A stretch of DNA of 64,000 nt. Origin: Phycomyces blakesleeanus NRRL 1555(-) (taxonomy: Eukaryota; Mucoromycota; Mucoromycetes; Mucorales; Phycomycetaceae). Positions 1 through 14,885 of the stretch are shown here, piece after piece. The stretch spans positions 124,001 through 188,000 of the forward strand of contig NW_017265138.1 of NCBI RefSeq assembly GCF_001638985.1, written 5' to 3'. The notes under the pieces were generated by a model. It was given only the letters and a program-made list of their open reading frames with translations. It searched no databases and was not told the DNA's origin. The position numbers were made by a program, and so were the translations under genes. Each line of letters starts with the position of its first letter. Position 1 is the first letter of the stretch.

Positions 1-824
1 TAGCTAGATAACTGCTACCTGTAATATTTAATTTGTTTTTGTTAAATGTTCATCTTTACTGTTTAAGTTCAAGTACAATTCATAATAAAGGCTTTGTGAT
101 AAAATATCTCCCATGGTATTTTTAAAGTTATTTGAATAGACGCAGGGTAATGAGTACAGTCGTTTGAAGTGTCCTAAAGAGGCAATTCATATTTATTGAG
201 AAAACTGCTATTCTTAAATTAATAACACACCCAAACTCAATAATATGACTCTGGATCCAGAGAATATCACCAAAAGTAGCTTTATATAATAAAAGTTTAT
301 ATACCATAGAACCTCAGTGTCAACGATTGCTTAAAATAGATAAAACCTGTATATTAGCCCAAAAAATAATAATACAACAAGCACAGAATATATTTTCATT
401 CAACACAAAAACATTATAGTGGGCCAGACCTTGAGTCTCTTGGGTTGTCTAAAACAGGTTTGTGTATTAGTGAGCCAGGGAGTAGGATAATGTGTAGTAA
501 TTACATCACATATTTATAAATAATTTAAAAAGTACAATTTGTATGGTTTAAGTGATGGATAAGGGGAGCTGTAACACGTTTGTGTTGGTAAATATATTGC
601 CGTTGACTGACACTTTCCTCTTATATCAAAAGGATAAAGGTATTTGCGTTTATGAGCCCATTGGTTGCAAATCAAATCTGCCTGGTGTTTCGCTCCAGAA
701 AGAATGATTTACGAAAAATGATATCTTTTTGATTACTAAAAAAAAACGTATATATAAAGGGCCATCATGGATATCAAAATAATTTTATTCAACTGCTTCT
801 TCAACAACCTAGCCTTTCTTCAAC
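1..824. other. Intergenic, promoter of OYE gene
   Basis: AT-rich non-coding sequence with no convincing reading frame. The last 100 bases carry a TATA-like stretch (near 750) and a pyrimidine/A-rich leader directly before the ATG at 825, so this is the likely promoter and 5' UTR of the Old Yellow Enzyme gene. I see no tRNA or repeat in it. Confidence 0.5.
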
Positions 825-2106
<1,282 letters not shown>

Positions 2107-3822
2107 AAAAAATATACGCACACATTAATACACATAGACATTTTGAATTTTTGACGCTCTTAAATACCAATAGAGGGGTGATGATTGTTTTGTTTCTTTT
2201 ACATATAAAAAAAAACAATATTTTAATAAACATATTATTCTTACCATTTTGATTTTTTTATGGATTCTACACTGATATACATGTCTTACAATACAAATAT
2301 ACACTATGTAATATACAATTTGCACAATTAAAATGATCCAAGATCGAAAAATACATCAAGCAAAATAAAATACGAGAAGCTTTTAAGTATTAATTTACTT
2401 TTGCTGCCAAGCATAGTATTTAAATATATAATGCCTTTGATATTATGTATTGAACGTGTAGTTGATTTTTTATAATTATTAAAAATAAATAAATATATTG
2501 AAAAGACTAGCACTGATGCAATTCATAGAGACAAGCGTTGGCCTACTGAAGATTAGCAATCCAGTCACATTAATATAAATCCAATTAGAAGAAGCGTTAT
2601 AAGCAAATTTCTACACAAGTTTTTAAAAGATAGTAAGTGAAATTCCAAATTAAAAGGTTTAAAAATCACATATATTACCTAGAAGTTGTGCCAAGTTTGT
2701 AGGAGTACTGAAGCCACAGCGATACAATTCTAAATCTTTGTATCGCCCCTTTTCTTTTTAACTTGACAGGATTCAGTAGCAGTCTTTATTAATGAGTGCT
2801 AGAATCAAATATTCTACCTTGGTTTATCCTTTTAAAGAAGGAGGCTGTGATTTTTCTAACTCTGGCTTGTTAAAACAAATAAATATGGCGCGAGTATCAC
2901 ACAATGATCGCATACTGTGACACAAAAGCCACAATTAACTACTTTGAATTTGGTGTGTAATGTCAATAGATACACATGTCATCAAAGAGTTCCTAGATAA
3001 TATTTATTAGATAGAGGTAATTTTATACTTGGCACCATTTATTGTTAAAGGATCAACAAATCAATTGAGTGTCTAATGAACAACAGAGTACGCTCCTTTT
3101 CTTTTCTGCATATATAATGACAGGGTAAACAGTAAGGTGTCACATACAAGTGTCGTACCGATTGTAGCCCACGTTGAATCGTTTGCATTGGCGGATCACG
3201 GACATTTGGTCATTTCAAAAAAAAAAACCATGACCTTTTTATTGATTCAAACTAATGAATATCATAAAAGTCCAACATTCTACTGGCTTACTAAGAAATA
3301 ACCTTAAAACTTAATAATAAACAGAAATTATTTATATATATATATATATATATAAAGCTTTTGTAGCCAATAGCTACTATGTGTATGTGTTGATAGGTCT
3401 TGTTTCAGATTTAGAAAGCTTTTAAAGAATGTGTGTGTACGTAAAAGAAATGGCCACAATCGCTCATATTGTTTGGTTTCTGCAGTATGCAACATGCATA
3501 CCCAAAACGAGCCATTTTTATTGATCCATGAGGATGGCCATCTATAGTTCGTGCAACAATGGGTTTCACTGCACCAAAAGTAAGAATTAGCCACTTACTT
3601 AGCCATAAATGTAGCTAAACAGAGGTGATAAGGATGGTTCATGATCGATTGTCAGGTAAATAAAAGGAAGAAATTATAGCAGTAGTGATGCTTCTGCTCC
3701 TCCTTTGGTAAAGATGTACTTCATTGGGCGTTCATTCAGCTCTCTCGTAGCTTTCTTTTCTTTCTTGAATAACGAACAACTGATCTTTAATTGCTAAATA
3801 AATGTGGGGTGCCTTAAACTCC
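2107..3822. other. Intergenic between convergent OYE and PP1 genes
   Basis: About 1.7 kb of AT-rich sequence between the 3' ends of two convergent genes. It holds an AT microsatellite (about 3332-3354) and short spurious frames on both strands. No RNA gene, coding exon or inverted repeat was recognised. Confidence 0.4.
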
Positions 3823-5272
<1,450 letters not shown>

Positions 5273-8200
5273 GTAAAAAATAAAAGGTCTATAGTAATAA
5301 AGAACAGAAGAAAAGAAGAAGAAGAGGGAATAGAGAAAGAGAGAGAAAGAGAGAAAGGGTTTTTGTGTTAGATGACAAGGGGTCCTTAAAAGATGTTATT
5401 ATAGAGTTTGTAATCTACTTGATTAAGGACAAATAATCAAAAGAGATAAACATCTCAAGGTCTCTTTTGGCCCACAAGTTTGGATAAAAGCGCAAGATGT
5501 AGACTGACACGTTGATGCCAAGCTAAACATTGCTCAATCTAATCTTGTTGACGCCATCTCCCTTTTCACTCTTTCTTTTCCATCCTCCTCAAGTCCATCC
5601 AGATGTTTGTGATGCACTATAAATGGTGCTATAGACGATGAAAACAGAAAGAAAACATACGATTGAATCGGGTGACGATGATGTTAAAAAAAGAAGTCGA
5701 ATAAATGAAAGAAGTAGGTGATAGGCGGGTTCGGGCAGCATGCACTTTGACGGTGAAAATATTTTTAGCTTCCGCTATAAATGAATTTTCGATTTCCTAA
5801 ACAAAAAAGGAATAAAGGCAGGGAAAAAAACCAAAATAAAAAATATAGAATAAAAATAAATATATACAGAGAGAGAGAGAGAAAACATTGGAGCATAAGA
5901 CAAGACCAAAATCAAATTCAAAATTGCGTCCAATGAATTCAATCTACAAACGCAATTTAGTACAAGGCAATTCATAACTGACCCATGGAGAAGCATTATA
6001 TCGCAACAAATCAAACCCGAATATAAACACCGACTATCATTGATTCTTTTTTATTTTATTTTTATTTTGTTATAAAAAAAACCTTTGTTGATAAATGATT
6101 TTGTTTTGCTAGGTGAGTTTAGTGGAAATCACTATATAAAGCTATCAGTAATTTAGTTATCTGGGAGACTCTAGTTCATTATATGTTTTTTTTTATTCTT
6201 TGCTTATATACCTGTAAAAGAGAGAGCAAAGATATGAGGAAGAAAAAGATGAAAAAGAAACAATTGTGAAAATATCGCATAATTCAACTATAATTCCCAC
6301 CCAAATAAAAAAAAAGAAAATCGTATATATCTAGATATTGAATGTATCCCTCTCACGCTATAAAGGTGCATTATAGGAAATTATATGTTGGCTCTTATGA
6401 TCTGGTAGTGAAACCACAGGGTAGTCATGACTTATTACTCTATTGTTATTATTATCGATTCAATATCTGGTGATATAGCACTTGTATATCAGAGTATATT
6501 ATTTCATCGAAACCGTACAATGAATGAATTAGTGTTACATTTTGTATCTTCCTGCGTCAGAGATAAAGAATGATGTTTGTAGTGTATAGACGCAAGCACG
6601 GGAATATTGAAAGAAATATGTAATTTAATTCTTTGTTATTTTGATATAGTAGCTCTGGCTAGATTTCATTGAGAACAGTAAACCCATTAAACAATGGGTT
6701 TATTATTTGCGAAAATCTGAATCCTCAAAGCAAGTAAATTTCTAACTTGCCTGAGATTCAATGAGAATTACGTTTGTCGCGGTATATTTTGAAGCGCAAT
6801 TAATAATTCTTTTAACTCAAGCCTCTATTGATAATACCACAGCATTGATAAAGTGCATATCTAATAATAATGTATGCAACTGTCTATAAATTGATTAAAT
6901 TCTAAGAATAGAGCTGTACTGGTTGAATATATTGTCAAATAAATATGTATAACCCCATGCCTATCTCTTAACTTGGCAGACAATAGCTAATTATTCCGTC
7001 ACGCAAAAATTCACTCTTCCTCTTTTAATTCGCTGACCCAAGTATGAATGAAAAGGTTTAAAGTCAGTTTGAAGTATAAAATATTCATATGCAAGAGAAA
7101 AAGGCTGTGATAAAGAGCTCAAAAAACCAATAGGATTAAGAGCAAAGAAAAAAAGCAGAGTAGAAATTAAAAGCAATGGTCTATATATATACATTTGAAG
7201 TTTTGAAATAAAAGGCTGTTTTTCTAGGTTGTCTCTTTAAGCTTTGTATCCAAAATTTATTTTTATTAAGCACATCCCAGAAACAAAAAGCCTTTCTTTT
7301 TCTTTTTCTTTTCTATTGATTAAATACTTTGATTAAATGGACATTTAACGCGCTGGTTATAGATATAGCTATATATATGCGTGTGTATGTTTGTGGCAAG
7401 ACAGATCCTTTGATTTTATCGGGTTTAACCAAGCAACCCAGCCTACTTAAATATTTAAACCAATAGTAGCCGTATACTTTTTTTTTATGAGTTATCCAAC
7501 CGATTTATAGGCGTGGGCAAGTGAGGACATAAGTACGTACCAGAATATAACCTTCAAAAGCACTCAATTGGTATCAAACTATGCCTGTTTAGTTTACAAA
7601 GAGTTTAATTCAAGATACTTTCTTTTGTAGATTTCAGCTGGACCGCAAATTGTGGTATTATTATCTTGGGAAAGCTGCTACCACCCTCCAATGTTTTCAA
7701 AAATGACCACAGTAACAATAACAAGATTTTTGTTGAATTTGAATACATTAGCTGGGATAGATTATTGGTCTTTTGGCGCGGACCCTACAATGCTTTTTGA
7801 AGCCTGTGGTATCTGAACCTCAGTGATTAATACCAATCAATTCTAATTCATTTCAGGTTATAAAAAAAACTGGAACTGAGCGGAGGTGAGAGAGAAAATA
7901 AAATATGGAATAAATATTATTCTACATTCGCCAAAGTCTCTGACTTCTCGAATAATAGGTATAGACCACCGGCCAATAGTACCACATACACATGTATATC
8001 CGGTTTATTACCCTATTATCAAAAAGTTCAATTTAACTTTTTTTTTTTAAAAAAAAAAGTCTACCTCTTAGCCTTCTTGATAGTCATTACACTCTGAATA
8101 AAAAAAACTGTAATATTACACTATAATTTATTTCATATATAAGATGTGTTTATTTTTACTGGCCAATAATGATAAAACTAAAAGACGTCAAGGTTATTGT

Positions 8201-8650
8201 ATAGTTCAGTTGATAATATGCGTTGCCAGGTACATTATTTATGAGCCAGAAAAATAAACTTTTCTTTTTAAATATAAGATGGGAAACCCGGTAAAACTAA
8301 ACATCCAGAAAAATCAATGTTTACCACAATTCAATATTTTGCATCTTTCAGCAAGGCTATTAAAGGCCACTGAAGATTAATTGATTTATCCAGAAAGTAA
8401 ACTTTTTATATTATAAAGAGGTTCCTGTAAGACTGGATGAAATAATATATTATGTTATTAAGTTCTTGAAAGGCTTAAAGAAAAGTTTACAGAGATTGTT
8501 TGACTTTTTATAGACAATAAAATGATGTATGATAATTATAGTGAAGCTGTTTTGTAAAAAAGATGAATAGAGAATCCAAATTTAAAGCATAACGTTTTTA
8601 AGTTTATTATTATGTGTTTGCTCGAAACTAATAGAGTTAAAAAAAATCAA
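5273..8650. other. Gene-poor stretch, PP1 promoter at its left edge
   Basis: About 3.4 kb without a credible gene. The first 100 bases (GA-rich leader) belong to the PP1 5' region, which is transcribed leftward. The rest is AT-rich with homopolymer runs, a GA repeat (about 5868-5883) and a T11-A10 palindrome at 8038-8058. Small frames at 5775-6014 and 6991-7194 are low-complexity and show no family signature. Confidence 0.4.
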
Positions 8651-11445
8651 CAATTTTACGGGAACGACGTTTCATGATGGAGCACTACATTTCTATCTAG
8701 CCAGACTAATCAACTGTTGCTACATGCCCGGGTCCGGTATCTTTCTCTAATCCTTCAGGGCAAAATGGTGTGTCCTAAAGAAACACAGTATATTTATTGT
8801 ATGCATTAGCTTTACTACTTTGTCCCCATACTTTGTGTTTATACATATCTTCTCAGGCCCCTAACTCCCATTCTTTTAATAGTTAGAGACTGTCTTTGGG
8901 TAATTTAATAATGAAATGTCGTCTCGTACAAAAATGAATTCCTGTATATTCAATTAAGAACTGTTTACACCTTAGATTTAGACTTGACAATAAAGAAATA
9001 ATAATTATTAGTCACATATGCACTATATCAATAGCCAGTTATGCAGAAGGTTGTGAGTTGTTGTCATTATAGTGTGACGCAATATTGTTGAATATTTTAT
9101 TCTATATTGGCCTTCTTAAGTGTATCATGTCTTTCTCTTTCTTTCACCTACATATTACCAGAGTTCAGCAGCATTAGCTGGTAAGTAACCCCCATCCACT
9201 CTTTTTTTCAAGGCACAAAAAAATCTTTATACAAAGATTCTGTATCCTGGCTGGTATTAATTATTATAATAAAAATATATCCTTAGAGTCCAGATAGAGT
9301 TATTCCATACTGGCAAAAAAGTTTCGACTTGTGGTCCGGTAGAATCAAAATGGCGCCCACCATTAGGAAATGTCGTCTCCCTAAAATTAGCATCATGGCT
9401 GTCCCGCAAGGCTGTTCGCAAGGCCTCCCTTGAGAGGCGAACTATTGTGAAGATAGTAATGACGAGCCAACATGACGTCTAAAAACATGTCAACGAAGAA
9501 ATCAACATTGCTGAATTTTTTTCTATGGGCTCCCATATCTTGGACCTTATGTAGAGCCAACCAAGGTTTTTGTCCCCAAAGTTCTGACACAGGATAAGAG
9601 GAAGACTATAAAGAGTGTACATCAATATATATGCCACATGGTCTAAGATGCTACTGCACTGTGGGTCTTGCAACTAGTCTAAGCACCGATTCTTTGTCTG
9701 CCCTGAGCCTAAGGCTTGCATATGCTGTCGGTAGAATAAGCCTGGATATATCTGCGATTGCTGGTCTAAGAACACTTATAAAGCCTAAATACGAAATAGA
9801 ATTGTCTTTCCCAGGCTACTACAAATTGTTCGAGGATCTTGATTCTTTAAGCAATCATATAACATATTTTCATGGTATTCTTTGTTCGTTTTTTTTTTCA
9901 AGAATATTATATTAATTTTTTTTATCTTTTAGGCTTAACAGAGTCAAAAGAATTGGAATTTGACGAATCGCTGGTGAATGCTCAGAAGCCTTTAGAACTG
10001 CACATGCCCAGAGAATCAACAGAAGTAAAAAAAAAGCAGAAAAACTATTATTAGATCATGCTGTAGATTTATTATATCCTGAGAATTGTCAAACAAACAA
10101 TCGAATTATCAGAAATGTTATTTCGGCCTTAAATTTGATACCTTTTGATGTAGAGTCTGACCCCACGAATGATAACCAACACAAATTTACTGCCCTAACC
10201 TCAGCTACATTGTTCAAAAGAGTTCTTGAGTTTAAAGAAGGAGACACGAAGAAATTAAAACTAAACACTCCTTACGAAAGCACCATTTCAGTTGCTGATT
10301 GCATACATATCAATGACACATCCAACAACCAACCTTTGAATGAAATTCTAGAATTAAGTCCATATCGCCAACTTCTAGCATTGGAAAGTTATACAAAAAT
10401 TATCGAAGAAAATATCGAGTTATTGAACGCTCATTGGAGAAAACAATCCTGGATGTCCATGGGTGTCTCCCAGCTGTTGACCGGTGCTTTCGTAGTATAT
10501 GGCAAAAAAGCACTTCTTTTAAATGGTGTCGAGTCTTACAGTAGATACCCCTGTATTGATGTGCACTTTGAAAAAGTACAACCAACTCAAGAATCATCAA
10601 CACCAGATCTCATGTCACAATACCCCAATATGTTGAAAATAACTAAAGTATATTTCGATAATTCGGGAAAACTAGTACTTGGAACAAAGGCATTCAACAT
10701 ATTGGTAATCTCAAGTATTAGAATTGATGACAGCAAAATAAGACCTGAAGTTGGCCCATCGACAAAACAATTTACACCGTCCAAGCAAACACAATTATTT
10801 TTATCACTTTCATAAATACAACTGGCTAAGAACACTACGGATTCATCAAATGGAAAAATACTACACATGAGAATGGATCCTTTAGTCTACATAAGACAGC
10901 TACGATCAAGATTCCACCAAAAAAAGTACATATTCTCTTGCCCGATTTTATAGCATTTTCACTCAAGAGCTTACCGTTCAACTTTTTTCCATTTACACGC
11001 TTGTAAACAGCACCAAAAGCGATAATGATTGCATTTTAGGATCGAAAATCATGGAATTGATTGGAAATTCGGTACACGAGGAAAGCCATCCATCTTTATT
11101 AAAAGAAGATGTTGCAGCATTGATACCAAAGAATTCTAAAAAAATAATACACCAGTCCAACAAGGCGAGTGAAGAACAGACTCCACAACCAAACACTGGT
11201 TCCTTCTTGCTAATGAACCTGGCAAGTTAACAATCTCCGGAACTGCTACACACCAGGCACACGTACACTACACACACATAGAGTGTAAGCCAACCATTAC
11301 ACAAGAAGGATTTGAATTACAGGGATTTTAATAGTAACAGATATAAACAATATTATTTTGTCTCTTTAATAAACAACACTTTCACATCATCTACTTTACC
11401 CATTATTGAGACATAAACACTTAAACAGCCCGAATACCTTAGCCT
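8651..11445. mobile_element. Candidate mobile element of unknown class
   Basis: Two blocks recur in the same order near 41 kb: 8651-8776 matches 40767-40892 (roughly 70% by eye, sharing GTGGTGTGTCC-type endings) and about 11250-11445 matches 41463-41660 (shared GCACACGTACACTAC, TTTTAATAGTAACAGATA, CAATATTATT, GTCTCTTTAATAAA). Between the blocks here lies a broken gene (9631-11229); in the other copy there is only about 570 bp. This is the pattern expected of a longer element and a deleted derivative. The 13-mer GAAATGTCGTCTC occurs at 8913 and 9367, and a related inverted word GGGAACGACGTTTC starts the element at 8660. Exact ends and target duplications were not found, so class and borders are uncertain. 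Confidence 0.5.
9631..11229 (+). pseudogene. Broken unknown gene inside the 8.6-11.4 kb element
   Basis: A chain of coding-like frames. A first segment from 9631 joins across a plausible intron (donor after 9874, acceptor TTTTAG before 9933) to read TYFHG|LTESKELEFDE. The frame then breaks at an A9 run near 10027-10035; one more A would continue into AEKLLLDHAVDLLYPENC and the long open frame through 10815. After a stop at 10815 further frame changes lead to a last open segment (about 10900-11229) ending NTGSFLLMNLAS. The protein would be about 480 residues. I recognise no domain: no DDE triad, integrase, reverse transcriptase or helicase motif is visible. It may be the element's own gene, decayed by indels; assembly errors are an alternative for the A-run break. 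Confidence 0.45.
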
Positions 11446-11454
11446 TTAGTAGGA

Positions 11455-11528
11455 TTGGGTGAGTTTGGGTTAGCTTGAGTAGCCTTGAATAAGTTTGGGT
11501 AACAATGAGTAAGCTTGAGTAGGACTGA
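11455..11528 (+). repeat. Degenerate 10-bp tandem repeat
   Basis: About seven head-to-tail copies of a decamer of the form TTGRGTWAGY (TTGGGTGAGT, TTGGGTTAGC, TTGAGTAGCC, TTGAATAAGT and so on). It sits immediately outside the right shared block of the candidate element and about 380 bp upstream of the GSKIP-domain gene. Confidence 0.8.
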
Positions 11529-11910
11529 TTCCCTAGTGATCCCAAAGACGAGTAGCCGGTTACATACATCCCAGAAAAATAGTAGTAGCCAATAATATCA
11601 GCAAATTTTTATATTCTTCAAGTTTCATCTTTTTTAAAGTATTATTGTCCAATAATAGCATCTAAAAATACCCTTTTTCGAATACAGACGATTTTTGACG
11701 GCTAACGGCCCTTATTAAACTAAACTTATTGAAAAAACAGGGAAGCCCTTTTTGAAAATAGGGTGGGAAACCCAGTATATTAAACTCTACAACCAAGACC
11801 AAGTTGGTGACTGCTTCGTCCGGCTTCATTTTCAGGCATTTTTTCTTTGACCTTTTTTTTTCTCTTTTCAACATGAGGCATCTCTTTTACCTGAAAGTCC
11901 AAATAAGATT

Positions 11911-12419
11911 ATGGGCATGAAGTCATTGTCTTTAACCCAGAAGCTACAGGGAATCTCACAAGATTATGACTACGGAATCGTACCAGGCTCATCCACAATA
12001 TTTATGAGGGATGAAGTGAATGGAATTGCCCGCCTAGACTTGACATTACTTGAAGGTGTAATGGTTATAATTGAAGTGTGCGACCAAGGTTACAAGGTAG
12101 ACTCAATAAAACTGTATAATATTCACGACTTATAAGTTTCCAGCTTTGTTCATATATTTCTTTGTCCGCCACACCGTCTGCCTTTCAAGCCGGTGAAGCG
12201 ATTAAAGAACATGTAGAGGTGCCCTTTGAGAGCATGGACAATTTGCTTATGACCATATCTCCTGCCTTTCGTGAACGACTCGAGAGAGTATTGTTTGACA
12301 AACTACAGGATATTCATTCCGACCCTTCACTTCCCGTCACACACAGCCCAACCCCACATTCTTCATCTAGTACAAAGTTACAAGACTCATTCGATGATAT
12401 CAACGATTGGATTCACTAA
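11911..12419 (+). CDS. GSKIP-domain protein
   Basis: Two exons, 11911-12096 and 12144-12419 (intron 47 nt, GTAGAC...TTTCCAG), giving about 153 residues. Exon 1 carries the beta part of the domain (IARLDLTLLEGV, then EVCDQGYK), which aligns in form with the VAYINVETKE...LELTEAGLKV stretch of GSKIP. Exon 2 carries PFESMDNLLMTISPAFRERL, the counterpart of the TVYSLLDTLSPAYRE helix. The C-terminus is a Ser/Thr/Pro tail ending in acidic residues. In animals GSKIP binds GSK3 and the PKA regulatory subunit; related domains occur in CLU proteins. The function in fungi is not established. Start is uncertain: an extra 5' exon containing the ATG at 11873 is possible. The element just upstream may supply part of the promoter. 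Confidence 0.65.
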
Positions 12420-13020
12420 AAAAAACCCCCTTTCTTGGTTACAGTCGTTAATACTTTAAGCCAACAAGAATTTATTCCCACTCTATCCGATCTCTATTGT
12501 TAACTGTGCATGTATTTTGGGTTGTATAAATAAAATATATAAATATATACGTATGTGTATATAAAACTCGAATCCCCGGATTATGGAAATATATAAATGG
12601 ATATTTATAAGAAAAATGAAGTGAAGAAGATGAATAAGCAGAATAACATCTTATCTGGATGAAATGATTTTCCGAAAACAAAAAATTCATTTTATTTTAT
12701 TTAATTAAAGAAACAAACATCACTAATATATTTTATCACCAAACTTTACTAATGATTATGGTAGTTTTCACCTCTAAGTATCGCCGATACCTTTTAAAAG
12801 AACTGCTTGTTAAAAAAGATTTCAAAGTACTTTTATACATAAATACATATGTATATGTAATGTTTTTAATTTATTATTATTACTGTTATTATTACTATTA
12901 TTATTGAACCACATTTGTTCAATACTCTGGGTCACATTTGGGTGGAATTGAATATACAAGTTAAAGACATAGGACGTGGGAAATGAGCCCTGGGGGAGAT
13001 TATCGTCAGGCTAACAATTA
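12420..13020. other. Intergenic between convergent GSKIP and Med21 genes
   Basis: 600 bases of AT-rich sequence with short ATT/TTA runs (12868-12905). No gene, repeat or RNA recognised; it must hold the 3' ends of both neighbouring transcripts. Confidence 0.4.
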
Positions 13021-13828
13021 TCATTGATCATCTTTGACAAGGATTTCTGTGAATTTCTGACTCTGGTTATTTGATATCGTACGAAGTGCATTGGAGATCT
13101 TTTCTCTTGCCATTTCTATCCAAAAAATATTATTAATAATGATTTACCATATATTCTAATGCACACTTTCATTTATTCTATCGTCTGACATAAAGAAACA
13201 TGTAAGCTAACCTAGTTCATGTACTGCATCTTCGTATTCTTGGTTAGCCAATCTGTTTTCTTCTTCAAGCTCGGCAAGAATTCGTAGCTACACCACCATC
13301 TTGATATTAATTCATCTTTTTTTTTTTTTAAAAAAAAAACTTTTACATATATATATATATATACCTGATCCTCTTCAGTGTTTTTAATCCCAGGCAAAAC
13401 CTCAATCAGCAAGTCGATCTCTTTGGCCTTCTTTACTAAATCAGTGGCAAGTTCTTGCATATTTTCTATAGAAATATATGACATATTGATCCTGGCTTTC
13501 TTAATACGGTCTATGTGCGCGTGACTTACGTTGAAATACTTCAGGTGAATCAGCCTGGACTACAGCAGACATTATGAGTGTGCTTTTAGTCAAAGTTTGT
13601 TTGTTTTAATAATAATAATAATAAAGCTACCTTTTTGTTGAGCTACTGGAATATCGTTGTTGAGGGAGGCCATAGAAGATCTCTCGTGAACATAATGTAT
13701 ACTGTTTGTAAACATGCGTGCCATCTAATCAAGCTTGGATTAGTGATCAGCGTCATGAGTACTTAGTCGAGTCTCATTTATTGGCTTACGGAATCAATGG
13801 CATCTTGAAGCTGTGTTAATCGATCCAT
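13021..13828 (-). CDS. MED21: Mediator complex subunit 21 (Med21/Srb7)
   Basis: Six exons on the minus strand: 13828-13790, 13724-13631, 13559-13530, 13465-13365, 13287-13212, 13115-13021; phases close and give 144 residues, the normal Med21 size. Seen: N-terminal MDRLTQLQDAIDS (the conserved start of Med21), an internal VKKAKEIDLLIEVLPG segment, then a long coiled coil beginning LAELEEENRLANQEYEDAV. Known role: Med21 pairs with Med7 to form a hinge in the Mediator middle module and is essential for RNA polymerase II transcription; nuclear. The fourth intron contains a T13-A10 palindrome (13317-13339) followed by an AT repeat, which makes it structurally odd. Exon 3 is only 30 nt. Confidence 0.93.
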
Positions 13829-14885
13829 TCTTGATCCCAAAATAGTTTATTATATCTTTATCTTTTTAACTGAACAAAAAAAACCATGCTGTCGAGAGAG
13901 TAAAACGTTTTAAGGTCCGGGTCTGCGTCATACACAGCCGACATTGCTAGCCATTTACACCTTATTCCATATACCTTCTTTATTTCATTCTTGTATGTTA
14001 CTATTATTTCATACATAAAGTTTGATTAGCAGTAAGTGCTGTAAAATAGACAAATATTATTACTATGTTTTCTTTAAATACAATGAATTAGGGTAATGTA
14101 GAATATCCTCTTGTTTTTATGTATATACATACAAGTAGATTTTGGATGAATTTTAGAGCATTTGCAGCAGTTTCATTTAAATCAAATTCTACATGGAATT
14201 AAATGTAGATTATCCACATTGATCAATTGATTAAAGCCACAAGGCAGAGGGCTAAATTTTAGCTATATTTAAGAGCATCTAAAACAATTTTACTGCCTTA
14301 TGTTGTCCTTTTCTTTCTTCATACTCTTCTCCAAGATTACTTTATTAAATCCTTTGTCTTCTGCATTAAAATGGATATGAAACCGAGTTTAAATCCAACT
14401 GTTGCAGATCTTCTAATGGTCTGTGTTAATCTGAAAAGAATAGAAATGATTCCTTTATTTTCAAAGCAAAGAAAGTCACATTTAAGGTATATTTCCAATA
14501 TAATGGCTCTTTTTGTAGAAGCATATTCTCCAAGTAAACCTAGTCCTATAAAACCGTGCTTCATATTGGTTATTTTCATGTAACCTTTTGCTATATTCTC
14601 AAAATAAAGAAAAAAAAAAGCAACAATAACTAGTAAGATTCAGCCCTCAACATCACTTACTTATAAACAATACATATTAAATATATTCTTCTCCACTCAT
14701 AAATATTCATTAATATAACTATCATACTGATAACAAAGGTTAAGGATAAAAAGAGAGAAAATGATTTGGTCTACTCTTTCAATCCCAATATCTCAATGAG
14801 GAAATCTTTCCGTTAAAGACCAGTCAAAATCTTTTCTTGGTCTTTGTCCAACCTAAAATATTAAACCCATATTTGTAAACGCTTT
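13829..14885. other. Divergent promoter region between Med21 and NFKBIL1-like genes
   Basis: About 1 kb, upstream of two divergently transcribed genes. AT-rich; a small frame at 14371-14583 (+) overlaps another on the opposite strand and neither resembles a known protein. No repeats of note. Confidence 0.4.

Noticed and set aside
5775..6014. Minus-strand frame of 79 codons
   Set aside because: Phe/Leu/Ser-rich translation of AT- and GA-repeat sequence, with no family signature or promoter.
9393..9673. Two overlapping minus-strand frames (WGQKPWLALHKV and WGDK-like peptides)
   Set aside because: They overlap each other in different frames in the 5' part of the unknown element. They may be decayed element sequence but could not be joined or identified.
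14371..14583. Plus-strand frame of 70 codons with an antisense partner
   Set aside because: Both strands are open by chance in AT-rich DNA and neither peptide is recognisable.
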